64,000 nucleotides of DNA from Fulvivirga sp. (GCA_028280565.1 JANQLQ010000067.1:1-64000), one strand, 5' to 3'; shown: positions 36,837-45,966, numbered from the stretch's first letter. The notes: generated by a model from the sequence alone, not told the origin. Numbers and translations: made by a program.

Positions 36837-37367
36837 ATGAAGTATATTTTCGATTTGCACAAGACCATGTTAGACAATCACCTGATATTGGTTTATGAAG
36901 GCGAATTTACCCAAGAGATCACCAAGTCGGTGTTGGCTATGGCAGAAAGAAATATGGACTCTTCGGGGGAAGAATCGACCACCAAGAGAAAGGTGTTCAA
37001 TGTGATGGTGGAGTGCTTACAAAATATAGTAAAACATGCCGATGATGTAAAGAATAACCATTCCGCCATTTTTATGGTAGGCAAGCAGGAGAATGAATAT
37101 ATCATCGTGTCAGGAAATCCCATTCAAAAAGATAGTGTGGATGACCTAACAGAAAGGCTTGATCATATAAATAGTTTAGACAAAGACGGCTTGAAAAACC
37201 TTTACAAGGACATCATCAAAAATACCGAGATATCAGATAAAGGAGGTGCGGGCCTCGGTTTTGTGGATATGGCACGTAAATCCGGTAATCCATTGGAATA
37301 TGAATTTGTGGAGATTGATGGTACTAGTTCATTTTTCTGCTTAAGATCATCTATTGCGAGAGGCTAA
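36837..37367 (+). CDS. SiaB-family protein kinase
   Basis: A 176-residue GHKL-fold kinase of the SiaB family (DUF6272). The N box is FNVMVECLQNIVKHADD and the glycine-rich lid is KGGAGLGFVDMARKSG. In Pseudomonas aeruginosa SiaB phosphorylates SiaC on Thr68 and opposes the phosphatase SiaA. Here the gene lies between a SiaA-like phosphatase and a SiaC-like protein, in the same order as the siaABC genes, which supports the call strongly. Confidence 0.88.
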   Translation: MKYIFDLHKTMLDNHLILVYEGEFTQEITKSVLAMAERNMDSSGEESTTKRKVFNVMVECLQNIVKHADDVKNNHSAIFMVGKQENEYIIVSGNPIQKDSVDDLTERLDHINSLDKDGLKNLYKDIIKNTEISDKGGAGLGFVDMARKSGNPLEYEFVEIDGTSSFFCLRSSIARG

Positions 37368-37406
37368 TCAAACACAACACCAAAAGATTTTTTAAATAAC
37401 ATTAAA

Positions 37407-37769
37407 ATGGAAATATTAAATTTAGAAGGAACTGAAGATACTCCTAAAATCATCCTGGACAAAGGTAACGGCATTTTTGAGATATCAGGAAGGTCACTCC
37501 CCGAGGATTCTGCCGAATTCTACCAACCGGTACTGGATTGGATCTCTGCCTATGCCAACGACACCAACCCCTCCACGGAATTCGTATTTAAACTAGAATA
37601 CTTCAATACAGCTTCGTCCAAGTTAATTTTGGATGTATTATCAGCACTAGAAGATATAGACGGAACCACCATCATGTGGTATTTTCATGAAGACGACGAG
37701 GATATGGAAGAAGCCGGTGAGGAATTTTCCGAATTAGTGGAGATACCTTTCGAATTCAAAACGTATTAA
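37407..37769 (+). CDS. SiaC-family regulatory phosphoprotein
   Basis: A 120-residue protein of the SiaC (DUF1987) family. The phosphorylation segment EYFNTASSKLILDVL puts Thr at residue 68, the same number as the phosphorylated Thr68 of P. aeruginosa SiaC. The unphosphorylated form there binds and activates the diguanylate cyclase SiaD. No GGDEF gene is present in this window, so the output partner must differ or be elsewhere. The acidic C-terminal part (HEDDEDMEEAGEEF) is typical of the family. Confidence 0.9.
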   Translation: MEILNLEGTEDTPKIILDKGNGIFEISGRSLPEDSAEFYQPVLDWISAYANDTNPSTEFVFKLEYFNTASSKLILDVLSALEDIDGTTIMWYFHEDDEDMEEAGEEFSELVEIPFEFKTY

Positions 37770-37831
37770 ACCTATATAGCTTTCTTTTATTTTTTAAACT
37801 AACGTTCTGTTAAAGAACATCATACGATTAC

Positions 37832-40800
37832 ATGAGTGAGGAAATTCTTAAGGCACTGACTCAACTTTTTGCAATAATCACCAAGCAAGATGGTGGTGTT
37901 ACAGAAAAAGAAAGACAGTTTGTCATCAGCTTTTTTAAACAAGAATTGGACCAAGAATCCGTTAGTGAATACTTGGACCTGTATGACAAATACTCAGGAT
38001 ATGCCGAAGAAAAAGAAGAGAATGGTGACGAACCCGTAAAAAAGAAAAGAAAGCTCACCTCGGTAAGAGACTCCGTAAAAACGCTGGGATTATGTAAAAA
38101 AATAAACAAAACTCTCACCCAGAAACAAAAAGTAGTTGTACTGATCAAGATCTTAGAGCTAGTAGGCTCTGACAAGAATTTTACACCCCAGCGAATGGAG
38201 ATCATCGATACGATCAGTACAGTCTTTAACATCGTTAAAGACGAGTACAAGCTGATAGAAAGCTTCGTGATACAGGATGATACCAAAGGCCTGGACTTTG
38301 GAGATATCCTATTGGTAAACTCCAAGGAACAAGGAGAAAATCACGAAGCTGAAAGTGCGAAACATTACCACAGCGGTGTAGACGGTAATATCATATTCCT
38401 GCGGGTAAAGAGTGTTGACATGTACTTTACCAAGTACTTGGGGAGCGACGAGATTGTACTCAACGGGTTCATCATGTTGACCAATCGTGTATACCTCTTC
38501 TCACATGGCAGCACGATCAAAACTCCGCAGGGGGCTGCCATTTATTACAGCGACCTCATTACTATTTTTAACGAGGGCCTTAGAACGACAAAATTATCAT
38601 TCAACGCGGATATAGAGGAGTTCCGGTTCAAGAACGGGGCCTTAGGGCTTCGCGATGTGAACATCTCAGAGGGGCCCGGGAAGCTGATCGGGATCATGGG
38701 TGCCAGCGGGGCAGGTAAAACCACGCTGCTCAATGTACTCGCGGGGATAGAACAGCCCACTAAGGGAAGCATTAAGATCAATGGTTTCGACATCCATAAA
38801 GAAAAGGATAGTATCCATGGAGTGATCGGGTACGTGTCACAAGATGACCTGCTGATCGAAGAGCTTACGGTATATCAAAACCTGTACTACAACGCCAAGC
38901 TATGTTTTGCCAATTTTTCAGAGGAAGAATTGGATAAGCGGGTAATGGAGGTATTAGAAAGCCTAGGGCTGGATCAAAGGAAAGACTTAAGGGTAGGGAG
39001 CGTACTGGATAAAACGATCAGCGGCGGACAACGTAAACGCTTGAATATCGCCCTCGAACTGATCCGCGAGCCGGCAGTGATGTTCGTGGATGAGCCTACC
39101 TCGGGGCTGTCTTCCAGGGATTCGGAAAATGTGATCGACCTGCTCAAAGAATTATCCCTCAAAGGAAAACTGATCTTCGTGGTCATTCACCAGCCCTCTT
39201 CGGACATCTATAAAATGTTCGATAAAATGTATATGATGGACACCGGGGGCTACCCGGTATTCTATGGCAATCCTGTAGCTGCCGTCACCTATTTCAAAAA
39301 GGCAACTAACCAGGTAGACAGTGAAAGAGGACAGTGTGAGACCTGCGGTAATGTAAACCCCGAGCAGATATTCAATATCATAGAAGCCAAGGTAGTAGAT
39401 GAATACGGCCAGCTTACGAATAAAAGAAAAGTAAATCCTAAAGGCTGGAATGAAAGCTTCAAAGAGAATTTTGTCTTAGAAAAGGTAGAGGATGTCAACG
39501 AGGAGCCTCCTCATTCGCTGGACATTCCTAACCGTTTGAAGCAGTCTGCCATTTTTATTGCCCGTGACTTCTTTAGTAAAATAAGTAATCGCCAGTATAT
39601 GCTCATTAATATGCTGGAGGCCCCCCTCCTGGCCCTTATCCTGGCGTTTATTATTCGATATAAAAGCTCCCCTTACAGCGACGAGTACATTTTCAGGTTC
39701 AACGAGAATATTCCTGCCTTTATGCTGATGAGTATTATCGTAGCCTTATTCATGGGACTTACCGTCAGTGCGGAAGAGATCATACGCGATCGAAAGATCC
39801 TGAAAAGGGAATCCTTCCTTAATCTCAGTTGGAATTCGTACCTCGTGTCTAAGCTTGGGATTCTATTTTTACTCTCCGCTATACAGACGCTCTCATTTGT
39901 AATTATCGGTCATTCTCTCTTAGAGATCAAGGGAATGACGCTGGCATTCTGGCTCGTACTTTTTACTTGTTCCTGCTTTGCTAATGTCTTAGGCTTAAAT
40001 ATCTCGAGCGCCTTTAAGAGTGCCGTCACCGTGTATGTGATGATCCCCTTATTGCTCATTCCCCAGATGATCCTGAGTGGTCTGCTGTTCAGCTTTGATA
40101 AACTTAATAATGTACTGAGTACCAAAGGCAAGGTACCTATCGTCGCCGACATGATGGCTTCTCGATGGGCGTATGAAGCTATGGCCGTGTACCAGTTTAA
40201 GAATAATCCCTTCCAGGAGCCTTATTATAATTTCGAAAAGCAAGAGGCAATCGCTGATTTTAATGCCGCATACTTGGCAGAAGAACTGAAAAAAAAGCGG
40301 CAATTCATTTTCGCCAATTACAAAAATGCCGACGACTCCTTGAAGAAGATCATCGATAAAGATCTCAACATCATTAAAACAGAGCTGGGCAAAGCCACAT
40401 TCAAGGAAGGGCTGGAAAGCATTAATGTTGACGATCTTAGCGTCGCCACTTACAATCCTAATGTGGACAAGGCCCTTGAGAGTTACCTTACCGCCTTCAA
40501 AAAGTATAATCAAGACATTTATAACCAAACCGTAGTAAAACGTGATAAGATGGTGACCTTTTTTGAAAGTAACCCGTCTTACGATTACGATTTGAACGAG
40601 TACAAGGATAATTATTTCAATGAAAGCCTAGCGGATCTTGTGAAAAATGTGAACGAGACCGACCGTATAACAGAGTATAGAGGTAAGCTGATACAGCAGT
40701 ACAACCCCATATTCAATGATCCTGAGCCTAACGGGGTCATGGATTATCGTGCCCATTTTTTTGCCCCACAGAAAAACCTTTTTGGAAATTATGTCGGCAC

Positions 40801-40924
40801 TTTTGCGTTCAATATCGCGGTGATCTGGCTCATGACAGTGCTTTTGTATCTCGCACTTTATTACGAGCTTTTAGGTAAAGGTTTGTCTGCCTTTGGTAAA
40901 ATCAAATTGGGCAAAAAGTCATAG
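37832..40924 (+). CDS. TerB-like/ABCG-type ABC transporter fusion
   Basis: A 1030-residue protein. Residues 1-150 are helical and acidic, resembling TerB-type domains; 180-265 form a beta-rich region; the ATPase domain (about 265-480) has Walker A GASGAGKTTL, signature SGGQRKRLNIALE and Walker B VMFVDEPTSG, the ABCG/White type; residues 580-800 hold five to six membrane helices and a last pair at the C terminus, with a large helical insertion (about 800-990) between them. It is a half-transporter that must dimerise. It follows the SiaC-like gene at the place usually taken by a Sia effector. Confidence 0.85.
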   Translation: MSEEILKALTQLFAIITKQDGGVTEKERQFVISFFKQELDQESVSEYLDLYDKYSGYAEEKEENGDEPVKKKRKLTSVRDSVKTLGLCKKINKTLTQKQKVVVLIKILELVGSDKNFTPQRMEIIDTISTVFNIVKDEYKLIESFVIQDDTKGLDFGDILLVNSKEQGENHEAESAKHYHSGVDGNIIFLRVKSVDMYFTKYLGSDEIVLNGFIMLTNRVYLFSHGSTIKTPQGAAIYYSDLITIFNEGLRTTKLSFNADIEEFRFKNGALGLRDVNISEGPGKLIGIMGASGAGKTTLLNVLAGIEQPTKGSIKINGFDIHKEKDSIHGVIGYVSQDDLLIEELTVYQNLYYNAKLCFANFSEEELDKRVMEVLESLGLDQRKDLRVGSVLDKTISGGQRKRLNIALELIREPAVMFVDEPTSGLSSRDSENVIDLLKELSLKGKLIFVVIHQPSSDIYKMFDKMYMMDTGGYPVFYGNPVAAVTYFKKATNQVDSERGQCETCGNVNPEQIFNIIEAKVVDEYGQLTNKRKVNPKGWNESFKENFVLEKVEDVNEEPPHSLDIPNRLKQSAIFIARDFFSKISNRQYMLINMLEAPLLALILAFIIRYKSSPYSDEYIFRFNENIPAFMLMSIIVALFMGLTVSAEEIIRDRKILKRESFLNLSWNSYLVSKLGILFLLSAIQTLSFVIIGHSLLEIKGMTLAFWLVLFTCSCFANVLGLNISSAFKSAVTVYVMIPLLLIPQMILSGLLFSFDKLNNVLSTKGKVPIVADMMASRWAYEAMAVYQFKNNPFQEPYYNFEKQEAIADFNAAYLAEELKKKRQFIFANYKNADDSLKKIIDKDLNIIKTELGKATFKEGLESINVDDLSVATYNPNVDKALESYLTAFKKYNQDIYNQTVVKRDKMVTFFESNPSYDYDLNEYKDNYFNESLADLVKNVNETDRITEYRGKLIQQYNPIFNDPEPNGVMDYRAHFFAPQKNLFGNYVGTFAFNIAVIWLMTVLLYLALYYELLGKGLSAFGKIKLGKKS

Positions 40925-40963
40925 AGCACGCGATCCAAGGACTTCGCTGAATCAAAAATTATG

Positions 40964-40994
40964 TTTGTTATAGATGCTCGAATTTATATTTTTG
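40964..40994 (+). promoter_or_regulatory. Promoter of the lipoprotein gene at 41018
   Basis: TTTG (40964-40967) and TATTTTTG (40987-40994) are separated by 19 bases, an exact Bacteroidota -33/-7 pair. The RNA start would be near 41001, so translation from the earlier ATG at 40961 is unlikely. Confidence 0.7.
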
Positions 40995-41017
40995 TTAAAA
41001 TCACAAAACTTTTTAAT

Positions 41018-41917
41018 ATGAGGAATTCAATTTTTGGATTGTTTTTTGTCTTCGTTGCTGCCTGTGGTCCAGGAAATAAACCCGATGAGCAGGCATTCCT
41101 CGAAACACTGGACTCAACTGCTGTAGAAGGACCCGCTATTTCCGAAGAGGTCATCAGCAGCGTGTTACAGCAGATCCCATCCCCTCTTGAGATCTCCGTA
41201 TTACTCAAGCAGTCGGGTACTCGCTACGATAAAACTTTGTTAAATAGCCCTGACAATATCTCTAAATATAACAGTAACTACCAAAAAGCGCTGAATTTGG
41301 GGATCTATGGCACTGACCTAGGGTATACGAATATCTATGAGCAAAATCAAGACGGACTTGATTATATGAGTTCGATCAAAGAATTGGCCGATGGCCTTAG
41401 CATCGGACAATTTTTTGATATCGAGACCATTGGCAGGTTAGCCACGAACAGTAAAAACTTAGACTCCCTGCTGTTAATTACAACACAGAATTTCAACAGT
41501 ATTAACAGCTATTTGCAGGAACAGAACAGGGCTAACCTGAGTGTGCTACTCCTTACCGGCGGGTGGCTCGAAGCCATGCACATTACTTGCCAGGTAGCCA
41601 TGCAGGACCTGGGGAATACAGAGTTAAAAGAAACGATCGGTTCGCAAAAGATCATTTTAGAGAATATTGCATTGTTGCTATCTTTTTATGAAAAAGTGGA
41701 TCAAAATATGGCATTACTTTTGTCAGATGTCAAAAAGCTACAGGCGGAATATGAATCTATTGAGATCGTTACTACTTATCAAGAATCTACTTTTGAAGTA
41801 ATTGACGGGGTGATGGTGATAAAAGATAATAGTACAAGTGAAATAAAGATTACAGATCAAAACATACAAAACATTAACGAACTGGTTGGTTCCATCCGTA
41901 ACAAAATAATTAGCTAA
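41018..41917 (+). CDS. Lipoprotein of unknown function
   Basis: About 299 residues from the ATG at 41018, chosen because it gives a lipoprotein signal (MRNSIFGLFFVFVAACGPG) and follows a consensus promoter that lies inside the longer reading. The mature protein is alpha-helical and acidic, with no recognisable domain; segments such as NIYEQNQDGLDYMSSIKELADG recall helical-bundle periplasmic proteins of Bacteroidota. It has its own promoter but follows the ABC transporter directly, so it may form an outer-membrane or periplasmic partner of that transporter. Confidence 0.75.
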   Translation: MRNSIFGLFFVFVAACGPGNKPDEQAFLETLDSTAVEGPAISEEVISSVLQQIPSPLEISVLLKQSGTRYDKTLLNSPDNISKYNSNYQKALNLGIYGTDLGYTNIYEQNQDGLDYMSSIKELADGLSIGQFFDIETIGRLATNSKNLDSLLLITTQNFNSINSYLQEQNRANLSVLLLTGGWLEAMHITCQVAMQDLGNTELKETIGSQKIILENIALLLSFYEKVDQNMALLLSDVKKLQAEYESIEIVTTYQESTFEVIDGVMVIKDNSTSEIKITDQNIQNINELVGSIRNKIIS

Positions 41918-41930
41918 GAAGATAAGGCAT

Positions 41931-42362
41931 ATGAAAAAGGCAATATATTTACTATTTATAGTTGGCGTTTTAGCGGTATTCACACTTGATGTACATGCCC
42001 AGTGCAATCCTGAGCCTTATACGACGGCTTGTATCCCCAAACTAGCCTCTGGCTTTAACTTTCTAAAAAGCTATAAAATTGATGGCCAAGGGGGGTCTAA
42101 AACCAAGGTAGAATATTCATACGTATTCACCAAGGGTACACAATATATGATCAATGTATGTGCTACCGGGGAGAACACGGATGGTATCGTAGTGAGCCTG
42201 TACGATAGTAACAGGAATAAGGTAGTGAGCAGCAAGGTGAATGACCAGTATATCTCGGCCATAGCTTATCCTTGTAATACTACGGGGATCTACTATATTC
42301 AATATACCTTCGATACCTCCACCGAGTTTTGTGGTGGCAGTGCCTTAGGGTTTAAGCGGTAG
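41931..42362 (+). CDS. Exported small protein of unknown function
   Basis: A 143-residue protein with a signal peptide (residues 1-24, ending VHAQ). The mature part has six cysteines (CNPE, ACIPK, NVCATG, PCNTTG, FCGG) and a beta-sandwich-like pattern (YSYVFTKGTQYMINVCATGENTDGIVVSLYD) that resembles the C-terminal pre-peptidase or jelly-roll folds. It begins 13 bases after the lipoprotein gene, probably on one transcript, and is followed by a strong terminator. I do not recognise the family. Confidence 0.75.
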   Translation: MKKAIYLLFIVGVLAVFTLDVHAQCNPEPYTTACIPKLASGFNFLKSYKIDGQGGSKTKVEYSYVFTKGTQYMINVCATGENTDGIVVSLYDSNRNKVVSSKVNDQYISAIAYPCNTTGIYYIQYTFDTSTEFCGGSALGFKR

Positions 42363-42390
42363 TAGCTACCTGCTTTTTATCAAAGATATC

Positions 42391-42421
42391 ATAGGCAGGT
42401 TTTTAATAAAAACCTGCCTAT
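42391..42421 (+). terminator. Terminator of the signalling block
   Basis: ATAGGCAGGTTTTT (42391-42404) pairs with AAAAACCTGCCTAT (42408-42421) around a three-base loop and is followed by TCTTT. It ends the block just before the esterase gene. Confidence 0.75.
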
Positions 42422-42431
42422 CTTTCCCAAG

Positions 42432-43076
42432 ATGGAACACGGGAGTCTAAATTTTGGATTCAAGGCCCGGTATTTTCAACTCGGGACACTTGACACTACC
42501 ACAAAAAACTTAATTTTTGTCTTACACGGTCACGGCCAGTTAGCTCCCTTTTTTATCCGAAAATTTAGTGCCTTAGATAACGGCAAAAATTGCATCATAG
42601 CACCAGAGGGCTTATCGCGTTATTATTTACAAGGATTTAGTGGTAAAGTAGGCGCCACATGGATGACCAAAGAGGATCGGTTAACGGATATCGAAAATTA
42701 CCTAAGCTATCTAAATGCTCTACAAGAACAGCTAAAACCCAAGCTTTCTGAAAACACAACCATAACCGTACTGGGCTTCTCGCAGGGAGCCGCCACAGCC
42801 TCACGCTGGGTGACGTCAGGAGGTATGCCTTTTGATCGCCTGGTCTTGTGGGCAGGTATTTTCCCTCCCGACATGGACTTCCCCCAAGCCTCGGAAATCT
42901 TACGACAGAAGGACATTACGTATGTTTACGGCACCGAAGATCCTTTCCTCTCACCTTCAAAACTCCAAGAGATGCAAACCTTATCCTCAAAACTAGGGCT
43001 GTCTCCCAAGACTATCACGTTCAAGGGAGTCCATGAAATTAAAGAGGATACCCTACTCCGCTTGTTCGTTCCCTGA
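42432..43076 (+). CDS. Alpha/beta-hydrolase, carboxylesterase/phospholipase type
   Basis: A 214-residue soluble hydrolase. The oxyanion region NLIFVLHGHGQLAPFF and nucleophile elbow VLGFSQGAATASRW are typical of the small carboxylesterase/phospholipase family; the acid is probably Asp in YGTEDPFL and the His is in KGVHEIKED. It has no signal peptide and is set apart from the signalling block by a terminator 11 bases upstream. The substrate is unknown. Confidence 0.85.
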   Translation: MEHGSLNFGFKARYFQLGTLDTTTKNLIFVLHGHGQLAPFFIRKFSALDNGKNCIIAPEGLSRYYLQGFSGKVGATWMTKEDRLTDIENYLSYLNALQEQLKPKLSENTTITVLGFSQGAATASRWVTSGGMPFDRLVLWAGIFPPDMDFPQASEILRQKDITYVYGTEDPFLSPSKLQEMQTLSSKLGLSPKTITFKGVHEIKEDTLLRLFVP

Positions 43077-43448
43077 GTTTATCTGGATACATGGACCTCA
43101 AAACCTAAACTCGATAACCATTTATCACTTAGATGTTGTTATCCAGGGTAGTTTTGGCGAGTAAGCTTGGTATCCTTTGGTGCATTTGTGCCTTAGTGGC
43201 CTAGGAAACTTCGCCACTAAAGCACCAAAGCTCAAAGAATCACTAAGGGATGGCGAGAGCCGGAACCTGCTGTTTCGTAGAACGGGAGTTAATATCCAGT
43301 TATAGACTTTGAAAGTATTCAATACTTCATTTTAAGCCTAGGCGGCTACAATGATTTTAAATCAAAGTGAAGTTAAAACTAACACCTTCCTATCAAATCT
43401 AATCTTCAAAGTCACCTTGTTCAAACATGCCCAGGATCCGCCCCAAAA
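43077..43448. repeat. Intergenic stretch with repeat family D (minus orientation)
   Basis: No gene is seen. The part 43251-43372, read on the minus strand, matches 56788-56930 on the plus strand over about 120 bases: shared blocks include GATTTAAAATCAT, CTAGGCTTAA, CGTTCTACGA and CGGCTCTCGCCAT. Upstream of it lie short CACTAAAGCACCAAAG-like words similar to those at 26090-26140. Confidence 0.65.
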
Positions 43449-44204
43449 TTAGCTGGATTTATGAACCGTAGTAGCCGTGGTTTGCACGGTTGGGAATACG
43501 ATCATATCGGCCAGGTTCACATGAGCAGGACGCGTGACGGTAAACAATATGATCTCTGCCACATCCTCGGCCGTCAACGGGCTAAAACCTTGGTAGATCG
43601 AGTCTGCGCGCTCTTTATCCCCCTTAAATCGTACTAGTGAAAACTCCGTCTCCACCAGGCCGGGGTTAACAGCAGAGACCTTAATACCATGTTGCCCCAA
43701 GTCAATACGCATACCCTTGTTGATGGCATCTACCGCGTACTTAGAAGCGCAATAAACATTTCCATTGGGATATACCTCTTTACCCGCTATCGAACCTATG
43801 TTTATGATATGACCTGATTTCCTCTCTACCATTCCATTAACTACCACCTTAGAGACATACAACAGCCCTTTTACATTTATATCGATCATAGCGTCCCAAT
43901 CCTCTACGCTACCTTCATTAATTGGTGACAGGCCATGAGCATTGCCAGCGTTATTCACCAAAACATCAATGTTTTTCCACTTACCCGGTAACGAGTCAAT
44001 AGCTTGGTTTACCGTCTGCTGATCCCGGACATCAAATACCAAAGGATGAGTTTCACATGTTCCTTTCAATTCTTCCTGCAGTTTTTGCAGGCGTTCTTGG
44101 CGACGGCCACAAGCGATAATATCGTACCCGTTTTTACCCAAGATGAGGGCGGTAGCCCGCCCGATACCGGAAGTGGCCCCGGTAATTAAAGCTATCTTGC
44201 TCAT
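43449..44204 (-). CDS. SDR family NAD(P)-dependent oxidoreductase
   Basis: A 251-residue short-chain dehydrogenase. The cofactor site TGATSGIGRATALILG has TGxxxGxG, the NNAG motif is VLVNNAGNAHGL, and the catalytic residues are Ser in INIGSIAGKEVY and Tyr-x-x-x-Lys in YCASKYAVDAI. It resembles the YdfG-like group acting on 3-hydroxy acids and serine, but the substrate is not certain. Its start overlaps the porT stop by one base, so it is the third gene of a ubiE-porT-SDR operon. Confidence 0.9.
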   Translation of the reverse strand: MSKIALITGATSGIGRATALILGKNGYDIIACGRRQERLQKLQEELKGTCETHPLVFDVRDQQTVNQAIDSLPGKWKNIDVLVNNAGNAHGLSPINEGSVEDWDAMIDINVKGLLYVSKVVVNGMVERKSGHIINIGSIAGKEVYPNGNVYCASKYAVDAINKGMRIDLGQHGIKVSAVNPGLVETEFSLVRFKGDKERADSIYQGFSPLTAEDVAEIILFTVTRPAHVNLADMIVFPTVQTTATTVHKSS

Positions 44205-44938
44205 TATTGAAATAATAAATAGAGTGTTACTGTATTGGTGGTTAACCTGTCTATGCCTTCACTTAATGGGTTGATTTCAGAGCCCAGCATATTGGCAAAA
44301 CCCCTGGAAAACCGCAGCTCCGGGGAGAATTTAAAGAGAGGGTAGTAAATATCTAAGCCAAAGCCGAACTCCGCTGACAGGTTGAAACCGCGAATAGGCA
44401 GGTTGTCTTCGCCGGCACCTTCTAGCTCATTTTGGGCCGAAACTTCCGTTCCCGGTTTTATCCCTCCTACAATGTACATGCGATTATTGCCTCTCCTCTC
44501 CGATTTATACTTTAGTACCAATGGAAACTCCACCACCGTAGTCTCTACCAACACCTCCTCGGCAGGGCGATCGAGATATAAGTATTCCAATGCGTGTTCA
44601 TAAAAAGCCACCTTAGGGAGCAGCCTTAGGTCAAAAAAGTCTGCGAGTTTCATGTTTACAATGAACCCCAAGGAAAACGCTGAAGACCAACTCGGTGAAA
44701 TTGAATAGAGATTGTCAAATTCACGGGCAAGGAAGGCATCCGAATAACTGAGCTGGTAGCTACTGGTATGCACCCCAATCAGGAAACCATAGCTTAAAAA
44801 GCGGTTGTCGTAGTTCGGGTTGTTCATATTCACCCTTCGCTGTGAAAAAGAAGGGGTACATAATAGCAATAATACCAGCGCTGCTATTATTTTTCCCCTA
44901 TGTAAATAGAGCTTATGCCAAAGGTGAGTGGTTTGCAT
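44204..44938 (-). CDS. porT: Type IX secretion / gliding protein PorT
   Basis: A 244-residue outer-membrane beta-barrel protein with signal peptide (about 1-32, ending FSQ). The pattern of eight strands (GFLIGVHTSSYQLSYS to TLYLLFQ, ending in Gln after aromatic residues) is the PorT/SprT type, needed for type IX secretion in Porphyromonas and Flavobacterium. Its place directly after ubiE, overlapping its end by about 52 bases, is a conserved Bacteroidota gene order and supports the call over a generic barrel protein. Confidence 0.85.
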   Translation of the reverse strand: MQTTHLWHKLYLHRGKIIAALVLLLLCTPSFSQRRVNMNNPNYDNRFLSYGFLIGVHTSSYQLSYSDAFLAREFDNLYSISPSWSSAFSLGFIVNMKLADFFDLRLLPKVAFYEHALEYLYLDRPAEEVLVETTVVEFPLVLKYKSERRGNNRMYIVGGIKPGTEVSAQNELEGAGEDNLPIRGFNLSAEFGFGLDIYYPLFKFSPELRFSRGFANMLGSEINPLSEGIDRLTTNTVTLYLLFQ

Positions 44939-45627
44939 CTGGTGTTTTTAAATCCTACTTTATTCAATACGCTCAAAAAACCGCTGCCATCCGGGAAAGC
45001 CTGGACAGACTCCGGAAGGTAAGTATACGCTGCTTGATCCTTTGAGACCAACCTGCCAATTTTAGGTAAAATTGACTTAAAGTAAAAATTGTAAATATTC
45101 TTAAAAGGGAACTTCGTGGGTTTGGAAAATTCCAGGATCACGGTTTTCCCCCCGGGCTTCAATACACGATACATGTCTGCCAGTCCCATTTCCAAATTTT
45201 CAAAATTCCTTACACCAAAGGAAACGATAACGGCGTCAAAGATATTGTTATCAAATAGTAACTTCTCTGAATCTCCGAGTTGCAAGTCGATGATGTCGTC
45301 TAGCTTTTTCTTTTTGAGTTTTTCCCTGCCTACCTCGAGCATACCTTCGGAGATATCCACACCGATCACCTTTTCGGGTTGCAACTTAAGCGCCTCTATC
45401 GCAAAATCACCCGTCCCTGTGGCAATATCAAGTAATGTCTTCGGCTGGTCTTTTTCCAGTAATTTAACCGCCTTTTTCCTCCATAAAATATCTATCCCGA
45501 GGCTCAGAAAATGGTTCAAAAAATCATATTTCCCACTGATGCTATTGAACATCTCCGCTACCTGTTCCTTCTTACCCGTGGTTTTTTCTTTGTAAGGTAC
45601 AACCGCCATCATATCTTTTTTATTCAT
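44887..45627 (-). CDS. ubiE: Demethylmenaquinone methyltransferase
   Basis: A 246-residue SAM-dependent enzyme that methylates demethylmenaquinone to menaquinone in the last step of the pathway. Characteristic signatures are FNSISGKYDFLNHFLSLGID, the SAM motif LLDIATGTGDFAIEAL, and the UbiE pattern RVLKPGGKTVILEFSKP. Menaquinone supplies the respiratory quinone pool in this phylum. Starts with ATG at 45627 and heads the ubiE-porT-SDR transcript. Confidence 0.95.
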   Translation of the reverse strand: MNKKDMMAVVPYKEKTTGKKEQVAEMFNSISGKYDFLNHFLSLGIDILWRKKAVKLLEKDQPKTLLDIATGTGDFAIEALKLQPEKVIGVDISEGMLEVGREKLKKKKLDDIIDLQLGDSEKLLFDNNIFDAVIVSFGVRNFENLEMGLADMYRVLKPGGKTVILEFSKPTKFPFKNIYNFYFKSILPKIGRLVSKDQAAYTYLPESVQAFPDGSGFLSVLNKVGFKNTRCKPLTFGISSIYIGEK

Positions 45628-45761
45628 TAACCCGCAACCATTGTACGGTGTTTTAAAAATCCGTGCAAATATCCGGTTCTCTCATTCTAAATCCCAATGA
45701 AAAACAGCGGAACAATGGTGCTTTTAATACTTACAAGCCGTGAGCAAGGCAAAATTAGCGG

Positions 45762-45966
45762 CTAGTGTTAAGTTAAGTATAATTGGACGGTTAGCTATTT
45801 TTTCCAATCTCGTTCTTAAAGTCGGCCGTTGGCAATGTCCAATTGGCAACCTTCTATTTTTTGGCTACTGCCCTTTGCCTATTGCCGACTGATCGAGAAC
45901 CTTCCAATACTGCAAATATACCCATCCTGTACCTGGTACGTCATTTGAGCCTTAACTTAACACTAG
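45762..45966. mobile_element. MITE-like element with perfect 16-bp inverted ends
   Basis: CTAGTGTTAAGTTAAG at 45762-45777 and its exact reverse complement at 45951-45966 enclose a 205-base unit with no coding capacity. If CTAG at each end is a 4-bp target duplication, the true inverted repeats would be TGTTAAGTTAAG, as in IS5-type transposition; that reading is inferred. It lies between ubiE and the OmpA-family gene. Confidence 0.6.
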
